A DNA stretch of 17,970 nt from Prevotellaceae bacterium (lineage in GTDB: Bacteria > Bacteroidota > Bacteroidia > Bacteroidales > UBA932): positions 1 through 17,970 of the forward strand of contig JAIRKX010000168.1 in assembly GCA_031259805.1 (NCBI GenBank). Reading direction: 5' to 3'. The position numbers and the translations under genes were made by a program. Position 1 is the first letter of the stretch, and each line of letters starts with the position of its first letter. Positions 15,284 through 17,970 of this stretch are shown here, in pieces. Under the pieces are notes generated by a model that was not told the origin of the DNA, searched no databases, and saw only the letters and a list, made by a program, of their open reading frames with translations.

Positions 15284-15843
15284 CCGCCGTCGTGCAACAG
15301 GCCGTGCAGACATTACACGCCGGCGGGCTGATCCTCTACCCGACGGATACCGTATGGGGCATTGGGTGCGACGCCACCAATGCGGCGGCTGTAGCAAAAA
15401 TCTTTGCGCTCAAGCGCCGCACAGACCGCCGGAGTCTCATCGTACTGATGATCGACTCCTCCATGCTGCGCCGGCATATTGTGCAACTGCCTGCCGCCGC
15501 CTCCCGCGCGGCAGAAGCGGCCACGACGCCCCTGACCATCATCTACCCGCAGGCGCGGAATCTGGCGGAAAATGTGCCGGCAGCCGACGGCAGCGTGGCT
15601 GTGCGCCTTGTTCGACATCCTTTCTGCGAACAATTGATACGGTCTTTCGGCCAACCGCTTGTATCAACGTCGGCCAATATATCGGGACAGCCGGCGCCCG
15701 TCGGTTTTGCGGACATCGACGGGGCAATCCGGTGCGGCTGCGACTTTATCGTCCCGCCCGTCTACGAAGGAACACCCACTCGACGTCCATCATCAATCAT
15801 CAAAATCGGACTGCACGAAGAAATAGAAATCATCCGTCCATGA
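15280..15843 (+). CDS. tsaC: Threonylcarbamoyl-AMP synthase, YrdC/Sua5 family
   Basis: The 187-residue cytoplasmic enzyme makes threonylcarbamoyl-AMP from threonine, bicarbonate and ATP, the first step of the t6A modification of ANN-decoding tRNAs. The YrdC-domain motifs are present: GGLILYPTDTVWGIGCD (15-31), KRRTDRRSLIVL (45-56), where KR-x-x-x-R/K contacts ATP, and STSANISG (129-136). The length matches the short TsaC form; the extra Sua5 domain of longer homologues is absent. The start at 15280 is preferred because it forms an ATGA overlap with the glycosyltransferase stop; an ATG at 15253 in the same frame would overlap that gene by 31 nt and add nine unconserved residues. Its stop also overlaps the next start. 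Its partners in t6A synthesis (TsaB, TsaD, TsaE) are not in the window. Confidence 0.94.
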   Translation: MTAVVQQAVQTLHAGGLILYPTDTVWGIGCDATNAAAVAKIFALKRRTDRRSLIVLMIDSSMLRRHIVQLPAAASRAAEAATTPLTIIYPQARNLAENVPAADGSVAVRLVRHPFCEQLIRSFGQPLVSTSANISGQPAPVGFADIDGAIRCGCDFIVPPVYEGTPTRRPSSIIKIGLHEEIEIIRP

Positions 15844-16283
15844 ATAAAGATAACATACATAAAATGCCTGTTCAGATTCGCTTTAGCGATATCGACGGCA
15901 TCGGCCATGTGAATAATGTAAAATATAGCGAGTACTTTGACATCGGGCGACTGCACTGCCTGCAGGAAGCCTTCGGACGAACGCTGAACTGGGGCGACAG
16001 GCAAACCCTCGTCCTCGTGCATACCGAAGCCAACTATCACCAACCGACATTTTTGTACGACACCATCGAAGTGCACACCGCTGTTGTCGAAATCGGAGAG
16101 CGGAGCGTACAGATGAAACAATGTATTGTCGATGCGAGCGGCGCCGTCCGCGTCGAAGGATTCAGTATCCTTTCCACATTCGACATGGAAACCGGACAGT
16201 CATTTCCCCTCCCGACAGCATGGAGGAAGAAATTGATGCATAACTTAAAATACAATCCGGCGGGCGTGGCAGAAAAGGCATAG
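15840..16283 (+). CDS. Acyl-CoA thioesterase, hotdog fold (4HBT/YbgC-FadM-like)
   Basis: The 147-residue product has the classic 4HBT opening IRFSDIDGIGHVNNVKYSEY (13-32): Asp17 is the likely catalytic residue and GHVNN follows on the long helix of the hotdog fold. Later strands fit the family: LVHTEANYHQPTFLYDTIEV and RSVQMKQCIVDASG. Enzymes of this type hydrolyse acyl-CoA thioesters in the cytoplasm; the chain preference cannot be read from the sequence. The start at 15840 is preferred because it makes an ATGA overlap with the stop of tsaC; Met9 (15864), just before the conserved part, is possible. It is the last gene of the operon. A thioesterase next to tsaC is unlikely to share a pathway with it. 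Confidence 0.9.
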   Translation: MNKDNIHKMPVQIRFSDIDGIGHVNNVKYSEYFDIGRLHCLQEAFGRTLNWGDRQTLVLVHTEANYHQPTFLYDTIEVHTAVVEIGERSVQMKQCIVDASGAVRVEGFSILSTFDMETGQSFPLPTAWRKKLMHNLKYNPAGVAEKA

Positions 16284-16338
16284 GGCGTAAAGCGTGCGAC
16301 AACTTTCGGCAAAAAAATGTAGTTTTATTGTTATAATG

Positions 16339-16369
16339 TTGCAATATTAAATTATTTGTTGTAACTTTG
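16339..16369 (+). promoter_or_regulatory. Promoter of the TonB-dependent receptor gene
   Basis: TTG at 16339-16341, 20 nt of spacer, then TAACTTTG (16362-16369) match the Bacteroidetes -33/-7 pattern well. Transcription would start about 18 nt before the GTG at 16394. No metal- or haem-regulator site was recognised. Confidence 0.65.
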
Positions 16370-16393
16370 CTGCATTATTAATGCCGCTGAATA

Positions 16394-17970
16394 GTGATAA
16401 GAATACTATCTATTATACTGATCTCCTTGCTGCATACGTTGCCGATGCATGCACAGCAGCCGGCTGCGCACGACAGTATTACGGAACTGGAACCCGTAAC
16501 GGTATCCTCCGACAGTCCGCGCAACCGCATGATGCAATCTGCGTATAGCCGCCGGGTGGTTGAGGGAAGCTGGGTTGAGCAAAACATGGCCGGCAGCCTG
16601 ATGCAAAGTCTCGAAAGCCTGCCTGGCATTCAGGCCGTAAGTATTGGCGCAGGCATATCACGACCTGCGATACGGGGACTGGGGTTTAACCGGATGGTTG
16701 TAGCCGAAGACGGCATTAAACACGGGGGGCAGCCCTGGGGCGAAGAGCATGGATTGGAAATCGACCAGTTTGCCATAGACAACGTCGAAATTATCAAAGG
16801 CGCCGGCGCGCTGCGGTACGGCTCGGACGCCATTGGCGGGGTTATCAATGTGCGGCACGGGAAAATGCCGCTCCGGAACATCGAAGGAAAAGTCCATTTG
16901 ATGGCAAGAAGCATCAACGAATCCCTCGGCATGACGGCGCAGGTAGCCGGTCGAAGGCGCCGGTTTTGGTTCCGTGCGGCGATGACCGCCGTCGACTATG
17001 CCGATACCCGCGTGCAGGCCGACAGCATTCAATATCATTCTTACTATATTAAGCTCCACAACCGCCGGCTGCGTAATACGGCCGGGAAAGAGCAAAACGC
17101 TGGGCTGGCGCTGGGCTATGCAGACGACCGGTTCAGCTCCACAGTGCTAATTACTAATGTGTATGCAATGAATGGCTTCTTCGCGAATGCGCACGGTCTC
17201 GAAGTCCGTCTGTCGAGCATTGACTACGACCGCTCGCGACGGGATATTGACCTGCCATACCATTCAGTTAATCACTTCAAAATAAGCAATCACACAGAAT
17301 GGCAATCGGGACGCTGGAAGGTAGAGGGGCATGCGGCATACCAGCATAACGGACGCGAGGAATACGCAGAGCCCATATCACACGGCTATATGCCCGTCCC
17401 GGCTAATACGTTGGAACGACAATTCCGCAAGGAAACATACAGCGCCGGCGCGGAGTTGACCTGTCTGTGGAGCAACCGGCAGGCGCTCCATGCGGGCGTC
17501 GAGGTGGAACATCAGCAAAACAGGCGCGACGGATGGGGGTTTATCATTCCCGACTTCAGTACGACGGCGGCAGGTATTTATGCGATGGATCGCTTCCTGC
17601 TGTCCGACAATCTTATTCTGACTGCCGGGGTGCGCCTCGACCGGACAGGCACGCACATTAAGCCTTATCGCGACTGGTATAAGACGCCTGCGGCGAATGG
17701 CGACAGCGTGTATCAGGAGCGGGCGACGCAAGTGCGGCGGCTGTTTACCTGCGTGACAGGGTCGGCGGGCATTAATTATCATGTGAAACAGTGGACGATG
17801 AAGTTCAATTTCGGGAAAAGCTTCCGTGCGCCTATCCCCAAAGAGTTGGGCGCAGACGGGGTAAACTACAGTATCTTTCGTTATGAGAAAGGCGACGCGG
17901 AGCTTCAGCCGGAGGAATCGTATCAGTTAGACGCCGGCATTCATTGGGGTAACGATCATATCGAGTGTAT
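16394..17970 (+). CDS. TonB-dependent outer-membrane receptor (partial, GTG start)
   Basis: The frame is open from GTG 16394 to the window edge (525 complete codons), so the C-terminal barrel strands are missing. The start is deduced: an in-frame TGA lies at 16388-16390, and the GTG gives a good signal peptide (MIRILSIILISLLHTLPMHA, then QQ). The mature N-terminus goes straight to a TonB-box-like TELEPVTVSS (30-39) with no carboxypeptidase-regulatory-like domain. The plug runs from about 60 to 155: SLMQSLESLPGIQAV, RPAIRGLGFNRMVV, GQPWGEEHGLEIDQFAID, VEIIKGAGALRYGSDAIGG. Barrel strands follow, with FRAPIPKEL near 477. Such receptors import substrates across the outer membrane using TonB-ExbBD. 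The HGLEID plug segment resembles what I recall of ZnuD-type and related metal or haem receptors, but the substrate cannot be assigned. It has its own promoter and is probably separate from the upstream operon. Confidence 0.92.
   Translation, partial: MIRILSIILISLLHTLPMHAQQPAAHDSITELEPVTVSSDSPRNRMMQSAYSRRVVEGSWVEQNMAGSLMQSLESLPGIQAVSIGAGISRPAIRGLGFNRMVVAEDGIKHGGQPWGEEHGLEIDQFAIDNVEIIKGAGALRYGSDAIGGVINVRHGKMPLRNIEGKVHLMARSINESLGMTAQVAGRRRRFWFRAAMTAVDYADTRVQADSIQYHSYYIKLHNRRLRNTAGKEQNAGLALGYADDRFSSTVLITNVYAMNGFFANAHGLEVRLSSIDYDRSRRDIDLPYHSVNHFKISNHTEWQSGRWKVEGHAAYQHNGREEYAEPISHGYMPVPANTLERQFRKETYSAGAELTCLWSNRQALHAGVEVEHQQNRRDGWGFIIPDFSTTAAGIYAMDRFLLSDNLILTAGVRLDRTGTHIKPYRDWYKTPAANGDSVYQERATQVRRLFTCVTGSAGINYHVKQWTMKFNFGKSFRAPIPKELGADGVNYSIFRYEKGDAELQPEESYQLDAGIHWGNDHIEC

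Noticed and set aside
15228..15839. N-terminal extension of the thioesterase frame upstream of 15840
   Set aside because: The extension is Arg/Cys/His-rich and overlaps tsaC entirely; the 4HBT domain begins right after the ATG at 15840.

Overview
The window looks like a chromosomal segment of a member of the Bacteroidota, most likely Bacteroidales. Evidence: several genes are preceded by the Bacteroidetes-type -7 element TAnnTTTG, the secreted proteins belong to families typical of the phylum (LysM plus binding-protein-like domain, DUF6263-like protein, giant FG-GAP surface protein, TonB-dependent receptor), and ribosome-binding sites are weak or absent. Genes are moderately GC-rich and intergenic stretches are strongly AT-rich. 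The species cannot be named from the sequence; a gut-associated Bacteroidales is a guess.

Layout. Positions 1-2761 (minus strand) hold a tight cluster: a secreted DUF6263-like protein, purC (SAICAR synthase), and a LysM protein that runs off the left edge. Gaps of 15 and 44 nt suggest one transcript from a promoter near 2795. A 45-codon minus-strand small ORF (2843-2980) sits upstream with its own promoter-like box; its stop codon lies inside a perfect 16-bp palindrome.

Positions 2981-4103 contain no intact large gene but are busy: a 21-bp tandem repeat array whose every unit can fold as a hairpin, an apparently frameshifted small gene (3399-3678), a good intrinsic terminator (3703-3731), and a roughly 240-nt leader before the giant gene with two possible hairpins.

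Positions 4104-14015 are one 3303-codon gene for an exported, surface-type protein. It is built from three tandem copies of one large module: a Cys-bearing cadherin/Big_9-like Ig domain, an FG-GAP beta-propeller, a W-x-P-A-x-x-V-W-N-Q motif, and a CARDB-like domain. A fourth, incomplete module start and several C-terminal Ig or jelly-roll domains follow. A long 22-bp hairpin lies after its stop.

Positions 14162-16283 (plus strand) carry a three-gene operon with ATGA stop/start overlaps: a GT4 glycosyltransferase, a TsaC/Sua5-type tRNA threonylcarbamoyladenylate synthase, and a hotdog thioesterase. From 16394 to the right edge runs a TonB-dependent receptor with a GTG start behind a near-consensus promoter. 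The operon and the receptor are ordinary housekeeping or envelope genes; the giant modular protein and the repeat-rich region before it are the unusual parts.
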